Origin: Luzula sylvatica
Lineage: Eukaryota; Streptophyta; Magnoliopsida; Poales; Juncaceae
DNA length: 64,000 nt
NCBI GenBank assembly: GCA_946800325.1
Contig: OX326959.1
Location: 34,419,027-34,483,026, forward strand
Reading direction: 5' to 3'
The notes under the pieces are model-generated. The model was not told the origin of the DNA, did no database searches, and worked only from the letters and a program-made list of their open reading frames with translations. The first letter of the stretch is position 1. Every line of letters begins with the position of its first letter. The position numbers and the translations under genes are program-made. Positions 36,729 through 51,519 of the stretch are shown one piece after another.

Positions 36729-38996
36729 ATCTCTAAAATGAGCAAAATACTTCATTTTTCATGTTTGTCTCAAAAAATTCCGGGATTGAAGACTAACACA
36801 TACAAATTTCTATTTTTCCTATTTTTTGCATAAAATCAAAAACTGAAGTCTAACACTTTCAAAAATATCAATTATCATTTTTTTCTAAAAAAGACCAAAA
36901 TAGTTCTCTAAAATGAGCAAAATACTTCATTTTTCATGTTTTTCTCAAAAAACTCCGGGATTGAAGACTAACACATACAAATTTCTATTTTTCCAATTTT
37001 TTTGCATAAAATCAAAAACTGATGTCTAACACCTTCAAAAATATGAATTATCATTTTTTCTAAAAAAGACCAAAATAGTTCTCTAAAATGATCAAAATAC
37101 TTCATTATTCATGTTTATCTCAAAAAATTCCGTGATTGAAGACTAACACATACAAATTTCTATTTTCCCAATTTTTTTTGCAAAAAATCACAAACTGAAG
37201 TCTAACACCTTCAAAAATATCAATTATCATTTTTTCTAAAAAACACCAAAATAGTTCTCTAAAATGATCAAAATACTTCATTTTTCATGTTTTTCTCGAA
37301 AAACTCCGTGATTGAAGACAAACACATACAAATTTATATTTTTCCTATTTTTTGCATAAAATCAAAAACTGAAGTCTAACACCTTCAAAAATATCAATTA
37401 TCATTTTTTCTAAAAAAGACCAAACTAGTTCTCTAAAATGAGCAAAATACTTCATTTTTCATGATTTTCTCAAAAAATTACGTGATTGAAGACTAACACA
37501 TACAAATTTCTATTTTTACCTACTTTTTCCATAAAATCAAAAACTGAAGTCTAACACCTTCAAAAATATCAATTATCATTTTTTCTAAAAAAGACCAAAA
37601 TAGTTCTCTAAAATGAGCAAAATACTTCAGTTTTCATGTTTTTCTCAAAAAACTCCGGGATTGAAGACTAACACATACAAATTTCTATTTTTCCAATTTT
37701 TTGCATAAAATCGAAAACTGAAGTCTAACACCTTCAAAAATATCAATTATCATTTTTTCTAAAAAAGACCAAAATAGTTCTCTAAAATGATCAAAATACT
37801 TCATTATTCATGTTTTTCTCAAAAAATTCCGTGATTGAAGACTAACACATACAAATTTCTATTTTCCCAATTTTTTGCAAAAAATCAAAAACTGAAGTCT
37901 AACACCTTCAAAAATATCAATTACAATTTTTTCTAGAAAAGACCAAAATAGTTCTAAAAAATGAGCAAAATACTTCATTTTTCATGTTTTTCTCAAAAAA
38001 CTCCGGGATTGAAGACTAACACATACAAATTTCTATTTTTCCTACTTTTTCCATAAAATCAAAAACTCAAGTCTAACACCTTAAAAAATATCAATTATCA
38101 TTTTTTCTTAAAAAGACCAAAATAGTTCTCTAAAATGAGCAATATACTTTATTTTTCATGATTTTCTCAAAAAACTCCGGGATTGAAGACTAACACATAC
38201 AAATTTCTATTTTTCCTATTTTTTGCATAAAATCAAAAACTGAAGTCTAACACCTTCAAAACTATCCATTATCATTTTTTCTAAAAAAGACCAAAATAGT
38301 TCTCTAAAATGAGCAAAATACTTCATTTTTCATGTTTTTCTCAAAAAACTTTGGGATTGAAGACTAACATATACAAATTTCTATTTTTCCAATTTTTTGC
38401 ATCAAATCAAAAACTGAAGTCTAACACCTTCAAAAATATCAATTATCATTTTTTGTAAAAAAGACCAAAATAGTTCTCTATAATGATCAAAATACTTCAT
38501 TATTCATGTTTTTCTCAAAAAACTCCGGGATTGAAGACTAACACATACAAATTTCTATTTTTCCTATTTTTTGCAAAAAATCAAAAACTGAAGTCTAACA
38601 CCTTAAAAAATATCAATTATCATTTTTTCTAAAAGAGTCCAAAATAGTTCTCTAAAATGAGCAAAATACTTCATTTTTCATGTTTTTCTCAAAAAACTTC
38701 GTGATTGAAGACTAACACATACAAATTTCTATTTTTCCTATTTTTTGCAAAAAATCAAAAACTGAAGTCTAACACCTTCAAAAAATATCAATTATCAATT
38801 GTTCTAAAAAAGACCAAAATAGTTCTCTAAAATGAGCAAAATACTTCATTTTTCATGTTTTTCTCAAAAAATTCCGGGATTGAAGACTAACACATACAAA
38901 TTTCCATTTTTCCAATTTTTTGCAAAAAATAAAAAACTGAAGTCTAACACATTCAAAGATATCAATTATCATTTTTTCTAAAAAAGACCAAAATAG

Positions 38997-39081
38997 TTCT
39001 CTATAATGAGCAAAATACTTCATTTTTCATGTTTTTCTCAAAAATATCAATTATTATTTTTTCTAAAAGAGTCCAAAATAA
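38997..39081 (+). repeat. 85-bp truncated monomer, copy 7
   Basis: It lies 3,742 bp after copy 6. The monomer before it is the junction monomer of that duplication, and only about one full unit of the usual upstream context is kept. Confidence 0.92.
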
Positions 39082-40299
39082 TTCTCTAAAATGAGAAAAA
39101 TACTTCATTTTTCTTGTTTTTCTCAAAAAACTTCGTGATTGAAGACTAACACATACAAATTTCTATTTTTCCTATTTTTTGCAAAAAATCAAAAACTGAA
39201 GTCTAACACCTTCAAAAATATCAATTATCATTTTTTCTAAAAAAGACCAAACTAGTTCTCTAAAATGAGCAAAATACTTCATTTTTCATGATTTTCTTAT
39301 AAAATTCCGGGATTGAAGACGAACACATACAAATTTCTATTCTTCCTATTTTTTGCATAAAATCAAAAACTGAAGTCTAACACCTTCAAAAATATCAATT
39401 ATCTTTTTTTCTAAAAAAGACCAAAATAGTTCTCTAAAATGAGCAAAATACTTCATTTTTCATGTTTTTCTCAAAAAACTCCGGGATTGAAGACTAACAC
39501 ATACAAATTTCTATTTTTCCAATTTTTTGCATAAAATCAAAAACTGATGTGTAACACCTTCAAAAATATCAATTATCATTTTTTCTAAAAATGACCAAAA
39601 TAGTTCTCTAAAATGAGCAAAATACTTCAATATTGACTTTTTTCTCAAAAAATTCCGTGATTGAAGACTAACACATACAAATTTCTATTTTCCAAATTTT
39701 TTTGCAAAAATCACAAACTGAAGTCTAACACCTTCAAAAATATCAATTATCATTTTTTCTAAAAAACACCAAAATAGTTCTCTAAAATGAGCAAAATACT
39801 TCATTTTTCATGTTTTTCTCGAAAAAGTCCGTGATTGAAGACTAACACATACAAATTTCTATTTTTCCTATTTTTTGCATAAAATAAAAAACTGAAGTCT
39901 AACACCTTCAAAAATATCAATTATCATTTTTTCTAAAAAACACCAAAATAATTCTCTAAAATGAGCAAAATACTTCATTTTTCATGTTTTTCTCGAAAAA
40001 GTCCGTGATTGAAGACTAACACATACAAATTTCTATTTTTCCTATTTTTTGCATAAAATAAAAAACTGAAGTCTAACACCTTCAAAAATATCAATTATCA
40101 TTTTTTCTAAAAAAGACCAAACTAGTTCTCTAAAATGAGCAAAATACTTCATTTTTCATGTTTTTCTCGAAAAAGTCCGTGATTGAAGACTAACACATAC
40201 AAATTTCTATTTTTCATATTTTTTGCACAAAATCAAAAACTGAAGTCTAACACCTTCAAAAATATCAATTATCATTTTTTCTAAAAAAGACCAAAATAG

Positions 40300-40470
40300 T
40301 TCTCTAAAATGATCAAAATACTTCTTTCATGTTTTTCTCAAAAAACTCCGGGATTGAAGACTAACACATACAAATTTCTATTTTTCCTACTTTTTCCATA
40401 AAATCAAAAACTGAAGTCTAACACCTTCAAAAATATCAATAATCATTTTTTCTAAAAAAGACCAAAATAT
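40300..40470 (+). repeat. 171-bp marker monomer, copy 6
   Basis: It lies 3,742 bp after copy 5 and shares with it the C-unit form ATCAATAATC. The CCGGG state is kept here. Confidence 0.9.
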
Positions 40471-42647
40471 ATCTCTAAAATGAGCAAAATACTTCATTTT
40501 TCATGTTTGTCTCAAAAAATACCGGGATTGAAGACTAACACATACAAATTTCTATTTTTCCTATTTTTTGCATAAAATCAAAAACTGAAGTCTAACACTT
40601 TCAAAAATATCAATTATCATTTTTTTCTAAAAAAGACCAAAATAGTTCTCTAAAATGAGCAAAATACTTCATTTTTCATGTTTTTCTCAAAAAACTCCGG
40701 GATTGAAGACTAACACATACAAATTTCTATTTTTCCAATTATTTTTGCATAAAATCAAAAACTGATGTCTAACACCTTCAAAAATATCAATTATCATTTT
40801 TTCTAAAAAAGACCAAAATAGTTCTCTAAAATGATCAAAATATTTCATTATTCATGTTTATCTCAAAAAATTCCGTGATTGAAGACTAACACATACAAAT
40901 TTCTATTTTCCCAATTTTTTTTGCAAAAAATCACAAACTGAAGTCTAACACCTTCAAAAATATCAATTATCATTTTTTCTAAAAAACACCAAAATAGTTC
41001 TCTAAAATGATCAAAATACTTCATTTTTCATGTTTTTCTCGAAAAACTCCATGATTGAAGACAAACACATACAAATTTATATTTTTCCTATTTTTTGCAT
41101 AAAATCAAAAACTGAAGTCTAACACCTTCAAAAATATCAATTATCATTTTTTCTAAAAAAGACCAAACTAGTTCTCTAAAATGAGCAAAATACTTCATTT
41201 TTTATGATTTTCTCAAAAAATTCCGTGATTGAAGACTAACACATACAAATTTCTATTTTTACCTACTTTTTCCATAAAATCAAAAACTGAAGTCTAACAC
41301 CTTCAAAAATATCAATTATCATTTTTTCTAAAAAAGAACAAAATAGTTCTCTAAAATGAGCAAAATACTTCAGTTTTCATGTTTTTCTCAAAAAACTCCG
41401 GGATTGAAGACTAACACATACAAATTTCTATTTTTCCAATTTTTTGCATAAAATCAAAAACTGAAGTCTAACACCTTCAAAAATATCAATTATCATTTTT
41501 TCTAAAAAAGACCAAAATAGCTCTCTAAAATGATCAAAATACTTCATTATTCATGTTTTTCTCAAAAAATTCCGTGATTGAAGACTAACACATACAAATT
41601 TCTATTTTCCCAATTTTTTGCAAAAAATCAAAAACTGAAGTCTAACACCTTCAAAAATATCAATTACAATTTTTTCTAGAAAAGACCAAAATAGTTCTAA
41701 AAAATGAGGAAAATACTTCATTTTTCATGGTTTTCTCAAAAAACTCCGGGATTGAAGACTAACACATACAAATTTCTATTTTTCCTACTTTTTCCATAAA
41801 ATCAAAAACTCAAGTCTAACACCTTAAAAAATATCAATTATCATTTTTTCTTAAAAAGACCAAAATAGTTCTCTAAAATGAGCAATATACTTTATTTTTC
41901 ATGATTTTCTCAAAAAACTCCGGGATTGAAGACTAACACATACAAATTTCTATTTTTCCTATTTTTTGCATAAAATCAAAAACTGAAGTCTAACACCTTC
42001 AAAAATATCCATTATCATTTTTTCTAAAAAAGACCAAAATAGTTCTCTAAAATGAGCAAAATACTTCATTTTTCATGTTTTTCTCAAAAAACTTTGGGAT
42101 TGAAGACTAACATATACAAATTTCTATTTTTCCAATTTTTTGCATCAAATCAAAAACTGAAGTCTAACACCTTCAAAAATATCAATTATCATTTTTTGTA
42201 AAAAAGACCAAAATAGTTCTCTATAATGATCAAAATACTTCATTATTCATGTTTTTCTCAAAAAACTCCGGGATTGAAGACTAACACATACAAATTTCTA
42301 TTTTTCCTATTTTTTGCAAAAAATCAAAAACTGAAGTCTAACACCTTAAAAAATATCAATTATCATTTTTTCTAAAAGAGTCCAAAATAGTTCTCTAAAA
42401 AGAGCAAAATACTTCATTTTTCATGTTTTTCTCAAAAAACTTCGTGATTGAAGACTAACACATACAAATTTCTATTTTTCCTATTTTTTGCAAAAAATCA
42501 AAAACTGAAGTCTAACACCTTCAAAAATATCAATTATCAATTGTTCTAAAAAAGACCAAAATAGTTCTCTAAAATGAGCAAAATACTTCATTTTTCATGT
42601 TTTTCTCAAAAAATTCCGGGATTGAAGACTAACACATACAAATTTAT

Positions 42648-45600
42648 ATTTTTACTATTTTTTGCATAAAATCCAAAACTGAAGTCTAACACCTTCAAAA
42701 ATATCAATTATCATTTTTTCTAAAAAAGACCAAAATAGTTCTCTAAAATGAGCAAAATACTTAATTTTTCATGTTTTTCTCAAAAAACTCCGGGATTGAA
42801 GACTAACATATACAAATTTCCATTTTTCCTATTTTTTGCATAAAATCAAAAACTGAAGTCTAACACCATCAAAAATATCAATTATCATTTTTTCTAAAAA
42901 AGACCAAAATAGTTCTCTAAAATGATCAAAATACTTCATTATTCATGTTTTTCTCAAAAAATTCCGTGATTGAAGACTAACACATACATATTTCTATTTT
43001 CCCAATTTTTTGTAAAAAATCAAAAATTGAAGTCTAACGCCTTCAAAAATATCAATTATCATTTTTTCTAAAAAAGAGCAAAATAGTTCTCTAAAATGAG
43101 CAAAATACTTCATTTTTCATGTTTTTCTGAATAAACTCCGGGATTGAAGACTAACACATACAAATTTGTATTTTTCCTACTTTTTCCATAAAATCAAAAA
43201 CTGAAGTCTAACACCTTCAATAATATCAATTATCATTTTTTCTGAAAAAGACCAAAATAGTTCTCTAAAATGAGCAAAATACTTCAGTTTTCATGTTTTT
43301 CTCAAAAAACTCCGGGATTGAAGACTAACACATACAAATTTCTATTTTTCCATTTTTTTGCATAAAATCAAAAACTGAAGTCTAACACCTTCAAAAATAT
43401 CAATTATCATTTTTTCTAAAAAAGACCAAAATAGTTCTCTAAAATGAGCAAAATACTTCATTATTCATGTTTTTTCTCAAAAAATTCCGTGATTGAAGAC
43501 TAACACATACAAATTTCTATTTTCCCAATTTTTTGCACAAAATCAAAAACTAAAGTCTAACACCTTCAAAAATATCAATTATCATTTTTTCTAAAAAAGA
43601 CCAAAATAGTTCTCTAAAATGAGCAAAATACTTCTTTCATGTTTTTCTCAAAAAACTCCGGGATTGAAGACTAACACATACAAATTTCTATTTTTCCTAC
43701 TTTTTCCATAAAATAAAAAACTGAAGTCTAACACCTTCAAAAATAGCAATTATCATTTTTTCTAAAAAAGACCAAAATATATCTCTAAAATGAGCAAAAT
43801 ACTTCATTTTTCATGTTTGTCTCAAAAAATTCCGGGATTGAAGACTAACACATACAAATTTCTATTTTTCCAATTTTTTTGCATAAAATCAAAAACTGAT
43901 GTCTAACACCTTCAAAAATATCAATTATCATTTTTTCAAAAAAGGACCAAAATAGTTCTCTAAAATGAGCAAAATACTTCAATATTCATGTTTTTCTCAA
44001 AAAATTCCGTGATTGAAGACTAACCCATACAAATTTCTATTTTACCAATTTTTTTGCAAAAAATCACAAACTGAAGTCTAACACCTTCAAAAATATCAAT
44101 TATCATTTTTTCTAAAAAACACCAAAATAGTTCTCTAAAATGAGCAAAATACTTCATTTTTCATGTTTTTCTCGAAAAACTCCGTGATTGAAGACAAACA
44201 CATACAAATTTATATTTTTCCTATTTTTTGCATAAAATCAAAAACTGAAGTCTAACACCTTCAAAAATATCAATTATCATTTTTTCTAAAAAAGACCAAA
44301 CTAGTTCTCTAAAATGAGCAAAATACTTCGTTTTTCATGATTTTCTCTAAAAATTCCGTGATTGAAGACTAACACATACAAATTTCTATTTTTCCTACTT
44401 TTTCCATAAAATCAAAAACTGAAGTCTAACACCTTCAAAAATATCAATTATCATTTTTTCTAAAAAAGACCAAAATAGTTCTCTAAAATGAGCAAAATAC
44501 TTCAGTTTTCATGTTTTTCTCAAAAAACTCCGGGATTTAAGACTAACACATACAAATTTCTATTTTCCCAATTTTTTGCAAAAAATCAAAAACTGAAGTC
44601 TAACACCTTCAAAAATATCAATTATAATTTTTTCTAAAAAAGACCAAAATAGTTCTAAAAAATGAGCAAAATACTTCATTTTTCATGTTTTTCTCAAAAA
44701 ACTCCGGGATTGAAGACTAACACATACAAATTTCTATTTTTCCTACTTTTTCCATTAAATCAAAAACTGAAGTCTAACACCTTAAAAAATATCAATTATA
44801 ATTTTTTCTAAAAAAGACCAAAATAGTTCTCAAAAATGAGCAAAATACTTCATTTTTCATGTTTTTCTCAAAAAACTCCGGGATTGAAGACTAACACATA
44901 CAAATTTCTATTTTTCCTACTTTTTCCATAAAATTAAAAACAGAAGTCTAACACCTTAAAAAATATCAATAATCATTTTTTCATAAAAAGACCAATATAG
45001 TTCTCTAAAATGAGCAAAATACTTTATTTTTCATGATTTTCTCAAAAAACTCCGGGATTGAAGACTAACACATACAAATTTCTATTTTTCCTATTTTTTG
45101 CATAAAATCTAAAACTGAAGTCTAACACCTTGAAAAATATCCATTATCATTTTTTCTAAAAAAGACCAAAATAGTTCTCTAAAATGAGCAAAATACTTCC
45201 TTTTTCATGATTTTCTCAAAAAATTCCGTGATTGAAGACTAACACATACAAATTTCAATTTTTCCATTTTTTTGCATAAAATTAAAAACTGAAGTCTAAC
45301 ACCTTCAAAAATATCAATTATCATTTTTTCTAAAAGAGTCCAAAATAGTTCTCTAAAATGAGAAAAATACTTCCTTTTTCATGTTTTTCTCAAAAAACTT
45401 CGTGATTGAAGACTAACACATACAAATTTCTATTTTTCCTCTTTTTTGCAAAAAATCAAAAACTGAAGTCTAACACCATCAAAAATATCAATTATCAATT
45501 GTTCTAAAAAAGACCAAAATAGTTCTCTAAAATGAGCAAAATACTTCATTTTTCATGTTTTTCTCAAAAAATTCCGGGATTGAAGACTAACATATACAAA

Positions 45601-45852
45601 TTTCTATTTTTACTATTTTTTGCATAAAATCCAAAACTGAAGTCTAACACCTTCAAAAATATCAATTATCATTTTTTCTAAAAAAGACCAAAATATTTCT
45701 CTAAAATGAGCAAAATACTTAATTTTTCATGTTTTTCTCAAAAAACTTCGGGATTGAAGACTAACATATACAAATTTCTATTTTTCCAATTTTTTGCATA
45801 AAATCAAAAACTGAAGTCTAACACCTTCAAAAATATCAATTATCATTTTTTC
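42648..45852 (+). repeat. Satellite segment, partly copied at 62-63.2 kb
   Basis: This is array without genes. Up to about 43.85 kb it matches 62.04-63.24 kb with a constant offset of 19,391 bp (ATAAACTCCGGG 43,131 and 62,522; TTCAATAATATC 43,216 and 62,607; 171-bp monomer 43,610 and 63,001). The remainder contains rare forms not noted elsewhere, such as CTAACCCATAC near 44,022, TACTTCGTTTTTC near 44,326 and GGGATTTAAGAC near 44,533. This makes it one of the more diverged parts of the window. Confidence 0.75.
43610..43780 (+). repeat. 171-bp marker monomer, copy 7 (GAGC type)
   Basis: The same 3-bp loss sits on a GAGCAAAA sub-unit A instead of GATCAAAA, and the C unit reads AAATAGCAATT. Copies 8, 9 and 12 share the AAATAGC form, giving a second lineage. 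Confidence 0.88.
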
Positions 45853-47784
45853 TGAAAAAGACAAAAATAGTTCTCTAAAATGATCAAAATACTTCATTAC
45901 TCATGTTTTTCTCAAAAAATTCCGTGATTGAAGACTAACACATACAAATTTCTATTTTCCCAATTTTTTGCAAAAAATAAAAAATTCAAGTCTAACACCT
46001 TCAAAAATATCAATTATCATTTTTTCTAAAAAAGAGCAAAATAGTTCTCTAAAATGAGCAAAATACTTCATTTTTCATGTTTTTCTCAAAAAACTCCGGG
46101 ATTGAAGACTAACACCTACAAATTTCCATTTTTCCTACTTTTTCCATAAAATCAAAAACTGAAGTCTAACACCTTCAAAAATATCAATTATCATTTTTTC
46201 TAAAAAAGACCAAAATAGTTCTCTAAAATGAGCAAAATACTTCAGTTTTCATGTTTTTCTCAAAAAACTCCGGGATTGAAGACTAACACATACAAATTTC
46301 TATTTTTCCAATTTTTTGCATAAAAGCAAAAACTGAAGTCTAACACATTCAAAAATATCAATTATCATTTTTTCTAAAATAGACCAAAATAGTTCTCTAA
46401 AATGATCAAAATACTTCATTATTCATGTTTTTCTCAAAAAATTCCGTGATTGAAGACTAACACATACAAATTTCTATTTTCCCAATTTTTTGCACAAAAT
46501 CAAAAACTGAAGTCTAACACCTTCAAAAATATCAATTATCATTTTTTCTAAAAGAGTCCAAAATAGTTCTCTAAAATGAGCAAAATACTTCATTTTTCAT
46601 GTTTTTCTCAAAAAACTTCGTGATTGAAGACTAACACATACAAATTTCTATTTTTCCTATTTTTTGCAAAAAATCAAAAACTGAAGTCTAACACCTTCAA
46701 AAATATCAATTATCAATTGTTCTAAAAAAGACCAAAATAGTTCTCTAAAATGAGCAAAATATTTCATTTTTCATGTTTTTCTCAAAAAACTTCGGGATTG
46801 AAGACTAACACATACAAATTTCTATTTTTACTATTTTTTGCATAAAATTCAAAACTGAAGTCTAACACCTTCAAAAATATCAATTATCATTTTTTCTAAA
46901 AAAGACCAAAATAGTTCTCTAAAATGAGCAAAATACTTCATTTTTCATGTTTTTCTCAAAAAACTCCGGGATTGAAGACTAACATATACAAATTTCTATT
47001 TTTCCAATTTTTTGCATAAAATCAAAAACTGAAGTCTAACACCTTCAAAAATATCAATTATCATTTTTTCTAAAAAAGACCAAAATAGTTCTCTAAAATG
47101 ATCAAAATACTTCATTATTCATGTTTTTCTCAAAAAATTCCGTGATTGAAGACTAACACATACAAATTTCTATTTTCCCAATTTTTCGCAAAAAATCAAA
47201 AATTGAAGTCTAACACCTTCAAAAATATCAATTATCATTTTTTCTAAAAAAGAGCAAAATAGTTCTCTAAAATGAGCAAAATACTTCATTTTTCATGTTT
47301 TTCTCAAAAAACTCCGGGATTGAAGACTAACACATACAAATTTCTATTTTTCCAACTTTTTCCATAAAATCAAAAAATGAAGTCTAACACCTTCAAAAAT
47401 ATCAATTATCATTTTTTCTAAAAAAGACCAAAATAGTTCTCTAAAATGAGCAAAATACTTCAGTTTTCATGTTTTTCTCAAAAAACTCCGGGATTGAAGA
47501 CTAACACATACAAATTTCAATTTTTCAAATTTTTTGCATAAAATCAAAAACTGAAGTCTAACACCTTCAAAAATATCAATTATCATTTTTTCTAAAAAAG
47601 ACCAAAATAGTTCTCTAAAATGATCAAAATACTTCATTATTCATGTTTTTCTCAAAAAATTCCGTGATTGAAGACTAACACATACAAATTTCTATTTTCC
47701 CAATTTTTTGCACAAAATCAAAAACTGAAGTCTAACACCTTCAAAAATATCAATTATCATTTTTTCTAAAAAAGACCAAAATAG

Positions 47785-47954
47785 TTCTCTAAAATGAGAA
47801 AAATACTTCTTTCATGTTTTTCTCAAAAAACTCCGGGATTGAAGACTAACACATACAAATTTCTATTTTTCCTACTTTTTCCATAAAATTAAAAACTGAA
47901 GTCACACCATCAAAAATAGCAATTATCATTTTTTTCTAAAAAAGACCAAAATAT
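47785..47954 (+). repeat. Marker monomer, copy 8 (GAGA type, 170 bp)
   Basis: GAGAAAAATACTTCTTTC form. It also has GAAGTCACACCATC, a 2-bp loss in the C opening, and one extra T in the C tract, giving 170 bp. Confidence 0.88.
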
Positions 47955-48652
47955 ATATCTAAAATGAGCAAAATACTTCATTTTTCATGTTTGTCTCAAA
48001 AAATTCCGGGATTGAAGACTAACACATACAAATTTGTATTTTTCCTATTTTTTACATAAAATCAAAAACTGAAGTCTAACACTTTCAAAAATATCAATTA
48101 TCATTTTTTTCTAAAAAAGACCAAAATAGTTCTCTAAAATGAGCAAAATACTTCATTTTTCATGTTTTTCTCAAAAAACTCCGGGATTGAAGACTAACAC
48201 ATTCAAATTTCTATTTTTCCAATTTTTTGCAAAAAATCAAAAACTGATGTCTAACACCTTCAAAAATATCAATTATCATTTTTTCAAAAAAGGACCAAAA
48301 TAGTTCTCTAAAATGAGCAAAATACTTCAATATTCATGTTTTTCTCAAAAAACTCCGTGATTGAAGACTAACACAGACAAATTTCTATTTTCCCAATTTT
48401 TTTGCAAAAAATCACAAACTGAAGTCTAACACCTTCAAAAATATAAATTATCTTTTTTTCTAAAAAACACCAAAATAGTTCTCTAAAATGAGCAAAATAC
48501 TTCATTTTTCATGTTTTTCTCGAAAAACTCCGTGATTGAAGACAAACACATACAAATTTATATTTTTCCTATTTTTTGCATAAAATCAAAAACTGAAGTC
48601 TAACACCTTCAAAAATATCAATTATCATTTTTTCTAAAAAAGACCAAACTAG

Positions 48653-48737
48653 TTCTCTAAAATGAGCAAAATACTTCATTTTTAATGATTTTCTCAAAAA
48701 TATCAATTATTATTTTTTCTAAAAGAGTCCAAAATAA
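48653..48737 (+). repeat. 85-bp truncated monomer, copy 8 (variant 5' part)
   Basis: Same length and TCAAAAATATC junction, but the 5' part differs: TTCTCTAAAATGAGC and TTTTTAATGATTTTCTC, preceded by CCAAACTAG. This is the A sub-unit of another monomer type joined to the same 3' part. Exchange within A with an existing 85-bp unit, or a second deletion at the same heptamer, would give it. Confidence 0.9.
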
Positions 48738-50651
48738 TTCTCTAAAATGAGAAAAATACTTCATTTTTCTTGTTTTTCTCAAAAAGCTTCGTGATTGAAG
48801 ACTAACACATACAAATTTCTATGTTTCCTATTTTTTGCAAAAAATCAAAAACTGAAGTCTAACACCTTCAAAAATATCAATTATCATTTTTTCTGAAAAA
48901 GACAAAAATAGTTCTCTAAAATGATCAAAATACTTCATTACTCATGTTTTTCTCAAAAAATTCCGTGATTGAAGACTAACACATACAAATTTCTATTTTC
49001 CCAATTTTTTGCAAAAAATAAAAAATTCAAGTCTAACACCTTCAAAAATATCAATTATCATTTTTTCTAAAAAAGAGCAAAATAGTTCTCTAAAATGAGC
49101 AAAATACTTCATTTTTCATGTTTTTCTCAAAAAACTCCGGGATTGAAGACTAACACCTACAAATTTCCATTTTTCCTACTTTTTCCATAAAAGCAAAAAC
49201 TGAAGTCTAACACATTCAAAAATATCAATTATCATTTTTTCTAAAATAGACCAAAATAGTTCTCTAAAATGATCAAAATACTTCATTATTCATGTTTTTC
49301 TCAAAAAATTCCGTGATTGAAGACTAACACATACAAATTTCTATTTTCCCAATTTTTTGCACAAAATCAAAAACTGAAGTCTAACACCTTCAAAAATATC
49401 AATTATCATTTTTTCTAAAAGAGTCCAAAATAGTTCTCTAAAATGAGCAAAATACTTCATTTTTCATGTTTTTCTCAAAAAACTTCGTGATTGAAGACTA
49501 ACACATACAAATTTCTATTTTTCCTATTTTTTGCAAAAAATCAAAAACTGAAGTCTAACACCTTCAAAAATATCAATTATCAATTGTTCTAAAAAAGACC
49601 AAAATAGTTCTCTAAAATGAGCAAAATACTTCATTTTTCATGTTTTTCTCAAAAAACTTCGGGATTGAAGACTAACACATACAAATTTCTATTTTTACTA
49701 TTTTTTGCATAAAATTCAAAACTGAAGTCTAACACCTTCAAAAATATCAATTATCATTTTTTCTAAAAAAGACCAAAATAGTTCTCTAAAATGAGCAAAA
49801 TACTTCATTTTTCATGTTTTTCTCAAAAAACTCCGGGATTGAAGACTAACATATACAAATTTCTATTTTTCCAATTTTTTGCATAAAATCAAAAACTGAA
49901 GTCTAACACCTTCAAAAATATCAATTATCATTTTTTCTAAAAAAGACCAAAATAGTTCTCTAAAATGATCAAAATACTTCATTATTCATGTTTTTCTCAA
50001 AAAATTCCGTGATTGAAGACTAACACATACAAATTTCTATTTTCCCAATTTTTCGCAAAAAATCAAAAATTGAAGTCTAACACCTTCAAAAATATCAATT
50101 ATCATTTTTTCTAAAAAAGAGCAAAATAGTTCTCTAAAATGAGCAAAATACTTCATTTTTCATGTTTTTCTCAAAAAACTCCGGGATTGAAGACTAACAC
50201 ATACAAATTTCTATTTTTCCAACTTTTTCCATAAAATCAAAAAATGAAGTCTAACACCTTCAAAAATATCAATTATCATTTTTTCTAAAAAAGACCAAAA
50301 TAGTTCTCTAAAATGAGCAAAATACTTCAGTTTTCATGTTTTTCTCAAAAAACTCCGGGATTGAAGACTAACACATACAAATTTCAATTTTTCAAATTTT
50401 TTGCATAAAATCAAAAACTGAAGTCTAACACCTTCAAAAATATCAATTATCATTATTTCTAAAAAAGACCAAAATAGTTCTCTAAAATGATCAAAATACT
50501 TCATTATTCATGTTTTTCTCAAAAAATTCCGTGATTGAAGACTAACACATACAAATTTCTATTTTCCCAATTTTTTGCACAAAATCAAAAACTGAAGTCT
50601 AACACCTTCAAAAATATCAATTATCATTTTTTCTAAAAAAGACCAAAATAG

Positions 50652-50821
50652 TTCTCTAAAATGAGAAAAATACTTCTTTCATGTTTTTCTCAAAAAACTC
50701 CGGGATTGAAGACTAACACATACAAATTTCTATTTTTCCTACTTTTTCCATAAAATTAAAAACTGAAGTCACACCATCAAAAATAGCAATTATCATTTTT
50801 TTCTAAAAAAGACCAAAATAT
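50652..50821 (+). repeat. Marker monomer, copy 9 (GAGA type, 170 bp)
   Basis: Duplicate of the unit at 47,785, 2,867 bp downstream, with the same GAAGTCACACC loss. Confidence 0.88.
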
Positions 50822-51519
50822 ATATCTAAAATGAGCAAAATACTTCATTTTTCATGTTTGTCTCAAAAAATTCCGGGATTGAAGACTAACACATACAAAT
50901 TTGTATTTTTCCTATTTTTTACATAAAATCAAAAACTGAAGTCTAACACTTTCAAAAATATCAATTATCATTTTTTTCTAAAAAAGACCAAAATAGTTCT
51001 CTAAAATGAGCAAAATACTTCATTTTTCATGTTTTTCTCAAAAAACTCCGGGATTGAAGACTAACACATTCAAATTTCTATTTTTCCAATTTTTTGCATA
51101 AAATCAAAAACTGATGTCTAACACCTTCAAAAATATCAATTATCATTTTTTCAAAAAAGGACCAAAATAGTTCTCTAAAATGAGCAAAATACTTCAATAT
51201 TCATGTTTTTCTCAAAAAACTCCGTGATTGAAGACTAACACAGACAAATTTCTATTTTCCCAATTTTTTTGCAAAAAATCACAAACTGAAGTCTAACACC
51301 TTCAAAAATATAAATTATCTTTTTTTCTAAAAAACACCAAAATAGTTCTCTAAAATGAGCAAAATACTTCATTTTTCATGTTTTTCTCGAAAAACTCCGT
51401 GATTGAAGACAAACACATACAAATTTATATTTTTCCTATTTTTTGCATAAAATCAAAAACTGAAGTCTAACACCTTCAAAAATATCAATTATCATTTTTT
51501 CTAAAAAAGACCAAACTAG

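Larger units (their letters stand above)
35165..42647 (+). repeat. Tandem duplication, about 3,742 bp x 2
   Basis: Copy 1 is about 35,165-38,905 and copy 2 about 38,906-42,647. Markers at the same spacing (3,741-3,743 bp) are the 85-bp monomer (35,255 and 38,997), the 171-bp monomer (36,558 and 40,300) and TTGGGATTGAAG (38,351 and 42,094). 21 x 174 + 85 gives 3,739. The junction monomer, near 38,905, reads TTTCCATTTTTCC where its neighbours read TTTCTATTTTTCC. Copy 1 overlaps the second half of the preceding 2,521-bp duplication, so the two events are nested. Confidence 0.88.
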
